From: Anaerolineales bacterium
Lineage (GTDB): Bacteria; Chloroflexota; Anaerolineae; Anaerolineales; E44-bin32
Assembly: GCA_030642885.1 (NCBI GenBank)
Contig: DAOWMX010000094.1
Location: 1 to 7,999 of the forward strand
Length of the DNA stretch: 7,999 nt
Direction: 5' to 3'
The notes under the pieces are model-generated. The model was not told the DNA's origin and did not search any database. It saw only the letters and a program-made list of their open reading frames with translations. The number at the start of each line of letters is the position of its first letter. The first letter of the stretch is position 1. Positions 1 to 5,058 of this stretch are shown here, piece by piece. Made by a program: the position numbers and the translations under genes.

Positions 1-111
1 GTTATGACCTCTGGAGAGCAGGTGTTTGAGATCACCTACAATGAAGAGGATGGGAATTGGTGCATGGGGCGCAGCCCAGTGGAATTTGAGCGTAATCGAC
101 AGGTTGTGTAA
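1..111 (+). CDS. C-terminal fragment of an unrecognised protein (5' end outside window)
   Basis: Reading frame 1 is open from the first base to a TAA at 109-111 and gives about 36 residues. The composition looks like a natural soluble protein end, with acidic, aromatic and polar residues mixed, for example FEITYNEEDGNWCMGRSPVEF. An ATG lies at 4-6, but no ribosome binding site can be seen because the window starts there, so the gene probably begins upstream. I do not recognise a family. A weak stem (AAGC/GCTT, 110-121) followed by a short T-run sits right at the stop codon but is too small to call a terminator. The stretch is short enough for an open frame to arise by chance, so this is a tentative call. 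Confidence 0.4.
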   Translation, partial: VMTSGEQVFEITYNEEDGNWCMGRSPVEFERNRQVV

Positions 112-227
112 GCGCTCGCTTTTGAGATTAGCAGCCGGTTTTCAAGAATTGAAGATTATATACACACAATCGAATATCATGTTGGATGAACGGAACATCA
201 TGTCCAACCATATCCGGGGAATCGTCA

Positions 228-389
228 TCATCGTAGAGACGTTGCATGCAACGTCTCTACCACTGTATTGTTAACAAGACCTTCAATTTCCCCCTCGGAA
301 AGGATCGTTGGGCGCGGTCGAGTGACTATCCCAATTTCACCTAATAGCCTCGTTTCCTTGACTACATCATCAGAGACGCCCAGGGACTC
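228..389 (-). pseudogene. Possible gene remnant (start-less open frame ending in the palindrome)
   Basis: On the minus strand a frame is open between a TAA at 390-392 and a TGA at 228-230, about 53 codons. The first 40 residues have a protein-like composition, including SDDVVKETRLLGEIGIV and ILSEGEIEGLV. The last ten or so are encoded by the palindrome at 233-260. No ATG, GTG or TTG occurs in frame before the C-terminal portion, so it cannot be an intact gene with a normal start. It may be a decayed gene whose 3' end was replaced by the repeat, or a chance open frame. No family is recognised. Confidence 0.22.
233..260. repeat. Perfect 28-bp palindrome, possible dispersed REP/MITE-type repeat
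   Basis: Bases 233-246 read GTAGAGACGTTGCA and 247-260 are their exact reverse complement, so the whole 28 bp equals its own complement with no spacer. There is no T-run on either side, so it does not look like an intrinsic terminator. From memory, palindromes framed by GTAGAGACG and CGTCTCTAC occur repeatedly in intergenic DNA of some cyanobacteria and Chloroflexota. I cannot verify that here. The element is either a dispersed extragenic palindrome or a protein binding site; the high symmetry and intergenic location favour the first. Confidence 0.85.
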
Positions 390-405
390 TTAAAGTTAAT
401 CTTAA

Positions 406-1581
406 TTAATTCAAGTAATCCCGCAGTTGGCGGGCTCGACGCGGGTGGCGTAAACGCCGCAGAGCTTTTCCTTCAATCTGGCGGATGCGTTCCCGGGTAA
501 GGCCGAATTTCTGGCCAACCTCCTCCAAAGTGCAGGGGCGACCGCTGTGCAGGCCGAAGCGCAGCCGCAGAATGCGCGCTTCACGTGGACTCAAGGTTGC
601 CAGGACCTCTTCGATCTTGTCACGCAGCAGGTTCTGATAGGCCGTTTGTGTCGGCGTCGGGGCTGAATCGTCTTCGACAAAGGATCCCAGCTCGGTGTCC
701 TCATCCTCTCCAACAGGCGTTTCGAGTGAGAGTGGACGCCAGGATACTCGCATCATCCATTGAACCTTGCGCGGGTCGATTTCCATAGCATCGGCGATTT
801 CTTCTGGGGTGGGTTTGTGGCCGATGTTTTGTTCAAGCTGTCTGGCGATCTTATATAGGCGTCGGATACGGTCAGACATATGAACCGGAACGCGGATTGT
901 TCGGCCCTGGTCTGCGATCGCACGTGTGATTGTCTGGCGGATCCACCAGGTCGCATAGGTGCTGAAGCGGAATCCGCGATGGTAGTCGAATTTTTCCACT
1001 GCCTTCATAAGTCCCAAATTGCCCTCCTGGATCAGATCAAGGAAGGGTACACCGCGCCCCATGTACCTTTTGGCAATACTTACCACTAAACGGGTATTGG
1101 CTTTGATAAGGTGATCGCGCGCCGAGCGAGCGTCTTGGATATAGCCATTGAGTTCGGCGCGTTTCTGAGCGTTAAGTTTTCCGTTGGGTTGACGCAATTC
1201 CTCTTCGGAGGAATTGCCCCGCTCGATGCGTTGCGCGAGGTCTACCTCCTGCTCGGTTGTGAGCAGTGGAACGCGCGCCATTTCCTTCAGGTAGAGACCA
1301 ACGGTGTCATCGCTGGAGATAGCGCTGAGATCGAATGGTTGTACATCATCCGCTATGACCTCCTGAAGCAAATGTGGGGGGACTTGAGCGAGGTCTTCAT
1401 AGACCTCGATGCCCGTGGTACGAAAGAAGGTTTGCAAACGCTCCAACCGGTCCTCGGAATCTTCAACCTCCGGAAAGACGGTAGCGATGTCTTCTGTGAT
1501 GATGTAGCCTTGGAAGTCCCCCTTTTCAATCAGGGCGGCAAAGGCTTCCCGTTTATCCCAGCGATCCTTCGAAACGCTCAT
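406..1581 (-). CDS. rpoD: Principal RNA polymerase sigma factor (sigma-70 / SigA, RpoD)
   Basis: This is a group 1 sigma-70 factor that directs RNA polymerase to housekeeping promoters. The 391 residues show the family in order. A region-1.1-like segment covers about 5-65, and region 1.2 is at 92-106 (DTVGLYLKEMARVPLL). Core-binding region 2 spans 161-230, with the 2.3-2.4 residues FSTYATWWIRQTITRAIADQ at 206-225 that melt and read the -10 element. Region 3 runs from about 231 to 305. Region 4 has DKIEEVLATLSPREARILRLRFG and the -35-reading helix-turn-helix TLEEVGQKFGLTRERIRQIE at 351-370. The linker between regions 1.2 and 2 is short, so the protein resembles Gram-positive and Chloroflexota SigA (about 370-400 aa) rather than the 613-aa E. 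coli form. The ATG has a strong AGGAGAG site 5 nt upstream (1587-1593). The yceD gene lies 82 bp upstream on the same strand. An alternative sigma factor is unlikely because regions 1.1 and 1.2 are present. Confidence 0.96.
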   Translation of the reverse strand: MSVSKDRWDKREAFAALIEKGDFQGYIITEDIATVFPEVEDSEDRLERLQTFFRTTGIEVYEDLAQVPPHLLQEVIADDVQPFDLSAISSDDTVGLYLKEMARVPLLTTEQEVDLAQRIERGNSSEEELRQPNGKLNAQKRAELNGYIQDARSARDHLIKANTRLVVSIAKRYMGRGVPFLDLIQEGNLGLMKAVEKFDYHRGFRFSTYATWWIRQTITRAIADQGRTIRVPVHMSDRIRRLYKIARQLEQNIGHKPTPEEIADAMEIDPRKVQWMMRVSWRPLSLETPVGEDEDTELGSFVEDDSAPTPTQTAYQNLLRDKIEEVLATLSPREARILRLRFGLHSGRPCTLEEVGQKFGLTRERIRQIEGKALRRLRHPRRARQLRDYLN

Positions 1582-1663
1582 TCACACTCTCCTGATGACT
1601 CCGCAAGATGCGGTCTTAACGCGGTCGGAACGTGGAACTGATTCGTCGCCATCCCCCTCGAGA

Positions 1664-2188
1664 TTACGAAAGCAATGTCTTTAACACCGCAAGCCGCGGA
1701 TCGATTTCCTCCTCTGGGTGGCTTTGGTGTCCTTCCGTAATTAATTCACCACACACTGGGCATAAACCCATACAATCGATCCGACAGATGGGTTGAATTG
1801 GCAGGTTGAGAAGAAAGCTCTCGCGCAGAATTGGGCCGAGGTCTAGGATTGCATCCTCGGAGATGGTGAGGTGGGGATCGCTATCTTTCTTGGGGGGGTA
1901 GTCGAAGAGTTCGTTGATCTCTGCGCTCAGGGCTTGGGAATATTCCGAGAGGCAGCGGACGCATTCGAGATCGACTTTTCCCTGAAGGTGACCTTCGATG
2001 TAGATGCCCTGGCCGGTTCGCGACAATCGGGCTGAACCACGCAGGTCAGAAATTAAAAAGTCTTCACTAATGAGGAGAGAAGGCTCCTCAAAGTCAAAGT
2101 TGCGACTGTCTCCGACATCCTTGTTAAGCAAGAATCCGACGTTAAGCCGCAACGGGTCGAACTTAGTCAGGTTTGCACCGCCTGGCAA
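1664..2188 (-). CDS. YceD / DUF177 family protein, metal-binding cysteine motifs
   Basis: This 174-aa protein belongs to the YceD (DUF177) family, linked to 23S rRNA and ribosomal protein L32 metabolism in bacteria and plastids; the exact activity is not established. The N-terminal LRLNVGFLL (13-21), the central CVRC (C76, C79) and the C-terminal LPIQPICRIDCMGLCPVCGE (Cys 135, 139, 143, 146) are the family hallmarks and suggest a zinc site. In related proteins I recall, a further Cys pair follows; here that position reads EGHQSH, so His154 and His157 may replace it. The start is TTG at 2188. An in-frame TAG lies just upstream, no ATG exists in the N-terminal half, AGGGA sits 6 nt before the TTG (2195-2199), and a strong promoter lies about 25 bp upstream. 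The usual downstream partner rpmF (L32) is absent; rpoD follows instead. Confidence 0.88.
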   Translation of the reverse strand: MPGGANLTKFDPLRLNVGFLLNKDVGDSRNFDFEEPSLLISEDFLISDLRGSARLSRTGQGIYIEGHLQGKVDLECVRCLSEYSQALSAEINELFDYPPKKDSDPHLTISEDAILDLGPILRESFLLNLPIQPICRIDCMGLCPVCGELITEGHQSHPEEEIDPRLAVLKTLLS

Positions 2189-2194
2189 TAAGGT

Positions 2195-2199
2195 TCCCT
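2195..2199 (-). promoter_or_regulatory. Ribosome binding site deciding the TTG start of the YceD gene
   Basis: AGGGA on the minus strand lies 6 nt before the TTG at 2186-2188. With the -10 element at 2213-2218, the transcript would start near 2206 and leave a leader of only about 18 nt. That leader just accommodates this site and supports the TTG over the later in-frame TTG in PLRLNV. Confidence 0.55.
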
Positions 2200-2212
2200 A
2201 AAAAGCGCCCGC

Positions 2213-2241
2213 ATTATAGCATAGTAAGCAGTTGAAAGCAA
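2213..2241 (-). promoter_or_regulatory. Sigma-70 promoter of the YceD (and possibly rpoD) transcription unit
   Basis: On the minus strand a perfect -10 hexamer TATAAT (2213-2218) is preceded by TTGCTT (2236-2241, three of six consensus positions) with an ideal 17-bp spacer. It points into the YceD gene. Because rpoD follows 82 bp after that gene with no visible terminator between them, this promoter may also drive rpoD. Confidence 0.7.
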
Positions 2242-2372
2242 GAAAACGCGCTTGTACGTTACATAATTTACTGATCCGGAGTAAAATAACCCAATATCTA
2301 GGGGTTTACATAGTATAGGATGCCACGAGTGGCGATGGGGTACTGTGCGAATAGTCAAATAATAGAGGCCCT

Positions 2373-2969
2373 ATGAAACAGCTTCTTCTAGCATCCCGAA
2401 ATCCTGGAAAATGCCGTGAAATGCGCGTTTTGCTGCAACCCCTTGGTGTTGAAATCATCGATGGTATCGAGCTGGCGACCGAAGTGCGGGTTGACGAGAT
2501 CGGGAAGACCTATGCCGAGAATGCAAGCCTGAAAGCGGGGATATTCGCCGAGCACTTTCGTATCTGGGCAATCGGTGACGATACGGGTCTTGAGGTCGAT
2601 GTGCTCGAAGGCGCTCCAGGATTGCACTCGGCTCGCCTAGTTGGTCCGGGCGGTTCGGACGCCGACCGTCGAAATCGCTTACTCTCACTGTTAGGGGCAC
2701 ATCCGCGCCCGTGGACGGCACGCTTCCGCTGTGTCGTTGTTCTCGCCGGGCCGGAGGGGGAAATCGACATGGCTGAGGGTGAATGTGAGGGAGAGATTAT
2801 CCCCGACGAGCGCGGCGATGGTGGCTTCGGTTACGATTCGGTTTTCTTGGTCAAGGGAATGGGGCGGACGATGGCAGAGATCAGTCCGGAGGAGAAAAAT
2901 CTAGTAAGCCATCGGGCGCGAGCCGTACAGGTTTTGCTCCCAACACTGAAAGAGCGTTTAGGGCGCTAG
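2373..2969 (+). CDS. rdgB: RdgB/HAM1 family non-canonical purine NTP pyrophosphatase (dITP/XTP)
   Basis: This cytosolic enzyme hydrolyses ITP, dITP and XTP to the monophosphate plus pyrophosphate and so keeps deaminated purines out of DNA and RNA. The 198 residues match the usual length of about 195-205. The phosphate-binding N-terminus is LLASRNPGKCREM (5-17), then YAENASLKA (47-55). The metal and catalytic segment is GDDTGLEVDVLEGAPGLHSARL (68-89), with Asp70 at the position of the E. coli general base. The base-recognition part is GDGGFGYDSVFL (148-159) and SHRARA (179-184). All family motifs are intact. The ATG has AGAGG 4 nt upstream (2364-2368). The gene diverges from the YceD gene across 184 bp and converges on the hydrolase gene. 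I found no convincing promoter hexamer pair for it in the divergent region and no T-run terminator after its TAG. Confidence 0.95.
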   Translation: MKQLLLASRNPGKCREMRVLLQPLGVEIIDGIELATEVRVDEIGKTYAENASLKAGIFAEHFRIWAIGDDTGLEVDVLEGAPGLHSARLVGPGGSDADRRNRLLSLLGAHPRPWTARFRCVVVLAGPEGEIDMAEGECEGEIIPDERGDGGFGYDSVFLVKGMGRTMAEISPEEKNLVSHRARAVQVLLPTLKERLGR

Positions 2970-3063
2970 CGAAATTCGATAGGATCAAGGTTTCCAAATT
3001 CGGTGTGGGAGGAGAATCTCGTAACAAAATTAATCGCTTCAGCTCGCGCGTCTCACCTGTTTG

Positions 3064-3090
3064 AAAATAACGGTCTCAACGGCACCGTTA
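3064..3090 (-). terminator. Candidate intrinsic terminator of the trxB-hydrolase unit
   Basis: On the minus strand TAACGGT (3084-3090) pairs with ACCGTTA (3068-3074) across a 9-nt loop, a 7-bp perfect stem. TTTT follows at 3064-3067. The first three stem bases are the TAA stop codon of the hydrolase gene, so termination would occur immediately after the gene. The T-run is short, hence moderate confidence. On the plus strand no T-run follows, so it would not stop transcription from rdgB. Confidence 0.5.
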
Positions 3091-3843
3091 CAAACTTACC
3101 AGGTATTTTTCAACCGCCCCGGTAACTTCCAAGGGGCGTTCAAGCATGACCATGTGGCCGGCACCCTCAATGAGAACCAGGGCGGATTCGGGAATCTCTT
3201 CGTCCAGGTGACGGGCATACTTCAAGGGTGTAAGGCGATCCTGTTCGCCGCAGAGAATTAGCGTTGGGACCCGTATCTCCGGCAGGTGGTCGCAAATGTC
3301 AAATTGATTGCAGGCTACAAAATCCCCGTGGATAACTGCAGGCCGAGTCTCCAGCATACGCATCTTTGCCAGAGCAACGATTTTTTCAGGAGTTTGGTCG
3401 CTGAAAGCCCACGTGATGACCACTTCCACGGTTTCTTCAAACCGGATTGGATCAGCGGCAGCTTGAAGGATTTCGCCGTTGACGCGCAAACGCCCGCCAG
3501 TACCGACCAAGACTAGTCCGGCAACGCGGTCCGGTTTCTCCAACGCAGCGGTCATAGCGATGGCGCCGCCCATCGAGTGCCCGGCCAGCACCATGCGCTC
3601 GATTCCCTGCTCGTCGAGCCAGTCGATAACCCGCTTGGCATAGCCAGCGATGGTCTTCTCTCCCTCACCGGGCGAGTCGCCATGCCCAGGGAGGTCCAAA
3701 CCGAAAACGCGATAATTCGGAAGGCGTCGCAGTTGTGGTGGCCAATGAAGCCGGCTTCCGCCCGAACCGTGGATTAAGACAAGCGGCGGAGATCCGGAAT
3801 TCTGATCTCCACCGTGGTCGCTGAAGTGTATGGCGCCAGTCAT
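3088..3843 (-). CDS. Alpha/beta-fold hydrolase
   Basis: This 251-aa protein is a single-domain alpha/beta hydrolase, probably cytosolic since no signal peptide is visible. Beta-strand LVLIHGSGGS (21-30) supplies the oxyanion-hole HG motif, and FGLDLPGHGDSPGEG (47-61) follows. The nucleophile elbow GHSMGG places Ser90. The acid is Asp202 in ILCGEQDRLTP, and the base is His230 in GAGHMVMLERP, giving a complete Ser-Asp-His triad. The cap region is about 115-185. The substrate cannot be told from sequence: esterases, carboxylesterases and meta-cleavage hydrolases share this pattern. Its ATG directly follows the TAA of trxB (TAAATG), and its AGGA site lies inside the last trxB codons, so the two are co-transcribed and probably translationally coupled. 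An intrinsic-terminator-like hairpin begins at its stop codon. Confidence 0.92.
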   Translation of the reverse strand: MTGAIHFSDHGGDQNSGSPPLVLIHGSGGSRLHWPPQLRRLPNYRVFGLDLPGHGDSPGEGEKTIAGYAKRVIDWLDEQGIERMVLAGHSMGGAIAMTAALEKPDRVAGLVLVGTGGRLRVNGEILQAAADPIRFEETVEVVITWAFSDQTPEKIVALAKMRMLETRPAVIHGDFVACNQFDICDHLPEIRVPTLILCGEQDRLTPLKYARHLDEEIPESALVLIEGAGHMVMLERPLEVTGAVEKYLVSL

Positions 3844-4767
3844 TTATTCCTGTTCCTCTAGCCAACGCTCGGTCATCATCCCCGCCGCAGCACCCTGGCC
3901 TACAGAGGTTGTGATCTGCCTGAAGACTGAATCCTGGATCTCGCCAGCAGCGAATACACCCGGCACACTGGTCATCATGCAGTCATCCGTAATTAGGTAA
4001 CCCTTCTTGTCTAACTCCAATTGCCCCTTAAAAAAACTAGAGTTTGGAAGGTGACCGATGAAGATGAAGACTCCATCGGTGTCCAAAGTAACGGTCTTAT
4101 CATTTTTAACGTTGCGGACGAGCGCCGATTCTACCTTTCCATCACCGCGAATCTCTTCCGGGATCGAATCCCATACGAACTCGATCTTCTCGTTTTCAAA
4201 CGCACGCCTTTTGAGCGCCTCGCCGGCGCGTAGTTCGTCCCGACGATGGATAACCCGCACGCGATTGACAAACCGCGTCAGGAAGAGCGCCTCCTCGATG
4301 GCGCTGTCTCCACCGCCGACCACAAGCACGTCCTTGTCGCGGAAGAAGAACCCATCGCACGTGGCGCAGAACGAGACGCCGCGGCCGATAAACTCCTCTT
4401 CGCCGGGGATCCCGAGACGATTTGGAGAGGCGCCGACGGTTACGATAACCGCATCCGCTTCAAATTCATCCCCGTGGGTTTTGATGTGGAAGGGGGAGCC
4501 GTCCCTGAAATCCACTTCGGTGACCTCGTCAATAAGGACGCGGGCGCCAAAGCGTTCAGCCTGTTTCTGCATCAATTCGACTAACTCAGGGCCACTTGAG
4601 CCTTCCGGGAAGCCGGGATAGTTCTCGACCTCATTGGTGATTGAAATTTGCCCCCCAAGCTGGTTCCCGGAGATCACCAAGGGTTCCAGGTTGGCGCGAG
4701 CTGTGTAAAGTGCGGCAGTAAGACCCGCAGGGCCTGACCCGATGATAATGACTTTTTCTTTTTGCAT
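3844..4767 (-). CDS. trxB: Thioredoxin-disulfide reductase (NADPH, FAD)
   Basis: This flavoenzyme passes electrons from NADPH through FAD and a redox disulfide to thioredoxin in the cytosol. Its 307 residues match the low-molecular-weight bacterial form (about 305-320). It has the FAD-binding GSGPAG (10-15), Gly-rich GNQLGGQ (34-40) and ENYPGFP (48-54). The redox centre is CATC (C134, C137) in SFCATCDGFFF. The NADPH Rossmann motif is GGGDSAIEEA (151-160), and HRRDELRA (174-181) is the basic patch that selects the NADPH 2'-phosphate. The C-terminal FAD segment reads GVFAAGEIQDS (270-280), with Glu276 where the family nearly always has Asp. The ATG has GAGG 5 nt upstream (4773-4776). Candidate promoters lie at 4798-4825 and 4901-4929. 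The hydrolase gene follows without a gap. A ferredoxin/flavodoxin-type reductase is less likely given the CATC and HRRDELRA motifs. Confidence 0.95.
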   Translation of the reverse strand: MQKEKVIIIGSGPAGLTAALYTARANLEPLVISGNQLGGQISITNEVENYPGFPEGSSGPELVELMQKQAERFGARVLIDEVTEVDFRDGSPFHIKTHGDEFEADAVIVTVGASPNRLGIPGEEEFIGRGVSFCATCDGFFFRDKDVLVVGGGDSAIEEALFLTRFVNRVRVIHRRDELRAGEALKRRAFENEKIEFVWDSIPEEIRGDGKVESALVRNVKNDKTVTLDTDGVFIFIGHLPNSSFFKGQLELDKKGYLITDDCMMTSVPGVFAAGEIQDSVFRQITTSVGQGAAAGMMTERWLEEQE

Positions 4768-4797
4768 ACGATCCTCGCAAGTAGGTTTTGGGATGGA

Positions 4798-4825
4798 ATT
4801 AATGATTACAGAGGCGTTTTGTCAA
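4798..4825 (-). promoter_or_regulatory. Proximal candidate promoter of trxB
   Basis: On the minus strand a perfect -35 TTGACA (4820-4825) is followed after 16 bp by ATTAAT (4798-4803, four of six -10 positions). A transcript would start near 4791 and give a leader of about 24 nt carrying the GAGG ribosome binding site. The perfect -35 and placement support it; the -10 is only fair. Confidence 0.55.
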
Positions 4826-4900
4826 TTCTTGGACGACGCAGTGCAGTCACCATTGTGGGGAACATGCGCGCAACCCTCATGCCTCATGAAGCACGCTGTC

Positions 4901-4929
4901 ATTGTAAGCTAACACTTTACACCGGGCAA
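4901..4929 (-). promoter_or_regulatory. Distal candidate promoter of trxB, with operator-like dyad in the spacer
   Basis: On the minus strand TTGCCC (4924-4929, four of six) and TACAAT (4901-4906, five of six) are separated by exactly 17 bp. The spacer and both edges carry an inverted repeat TGTAA-N9-TTACA (4903-4921), which could bind a dimeric regulator that blocks or activates this promoter. The leader to trxB would be about 125 nt. Confidence 0.4.
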
Positions 4930-4977
4930 TGGATAAGATTAATAACAACGCCAACCCCTGGGACTGCATGAGAATTC

Positions 4978-5016
4978 AGCCTCCGCGTTCAGGACCGGCG
5001 GCTGGAGGCTCTGAAC
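4978..5016 (-). other. Two overlapping, mutually exclusive hairpin arms
   Basis: AGCCTCC (4978-4984) pairs perfectly with GGAGGCT (5004-5010), and GTTCAG (4987-4992) pairs perfectly with CTGAAC (5011-5016). The arms interleave, and one linker is zero and another two bases long, so a simple pseudoknot with both stems looks sterically unlikely. The two stems therefore look like alternatives. The region lies 3' of the 210-aa membrane protein gene and upstream of trxB. On the minus strand no T-run follows, so it is not a standard intrinsic terminator. Confidence 0.4.
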
Positions 5017-5058
5017 TATAGATGCGCTTGGCTGTAGGGAATATTACGTAGTAATTAC

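Larger units (their letters stand above)
112..405. other. Intergenic region without a confident gene
   Basis: These 294 bases lie between the fragment at 1-111 and the 3' end of rpoD. The stretch is AT-richer than its neighbours around 140-200. It holds one striking element, the palindrome at 233-260, and a start-less minus-strand open frame at 228-389. I see no strong rho-independent terminator for rpoD: the only inverted arms just past its stop codon (372-390, AGAGAC against GACTCT) are imperfect and lack a T-run. Confidence 0.6.
4768..5058. other. Intergenic leader region between the membrane protein gene and trxB
   Basis: These 291 bases hold no convincing conserved gene. They contain two candidate trxB promoters (4798-4825 and 4901-4929), the interleaved hairpin arms (4978-5016) and a 30-codon minus-strand open frame (4877-4969) preceded by GGAGG. 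A plus-strand frame at 4762-4971 overlaps the trxB start and has no family character. Confidence 0.5.

Noticed and set aside
26..274. 82-codon plus-strand open frame at the left edge
   Set aside because: It overlaps the more protein-like frame at 1-111 and runs through the palindrome. It has no ribosome binding site and no family character.
1111..1641. 176-codon open frame opposite the 5' part of rpoD
   Set aside because: It is a mirror of the rpoD coding strand, which has unambiguous sigma-70 motifs. Long antisense frames are common opposite such genes.
2167..2358. 63-codon minus-strand frame across the yceD/rdgB divergent region
   Set aside because: It covers the TATAAT promoter and overlaps the YceD start in another frame. 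Its composition is not protein-like.
2970..3063. Possible terminator for rdgB in the convergent gap
   Set aside because: Only tiny palindromes (CGAAATTCG, GAGAATCTC) occur, without T-runs on the plus strand.
4058..4621. 187-codon plus-strand open frame opposite trxB
   Set aside because: It is antisense to a fully conserved trxB, and its serine/arginine/threonine-rich composition is typical of a shadow frame.
4762..4971. 69-codon plus-strand frame upstream of trxB
   Set aside because: It has no Shine-Dalgarno, overlaps the trxB start and promoters, and has no recognisable domain.
5043..5055. ATTAC-GTA-GTAAT inverted repeat downstream of the membrane protein gene
   Set aside because: Five-base AT-rich arms with a 3-nt centre are too weak and too likely by chance to annotate.
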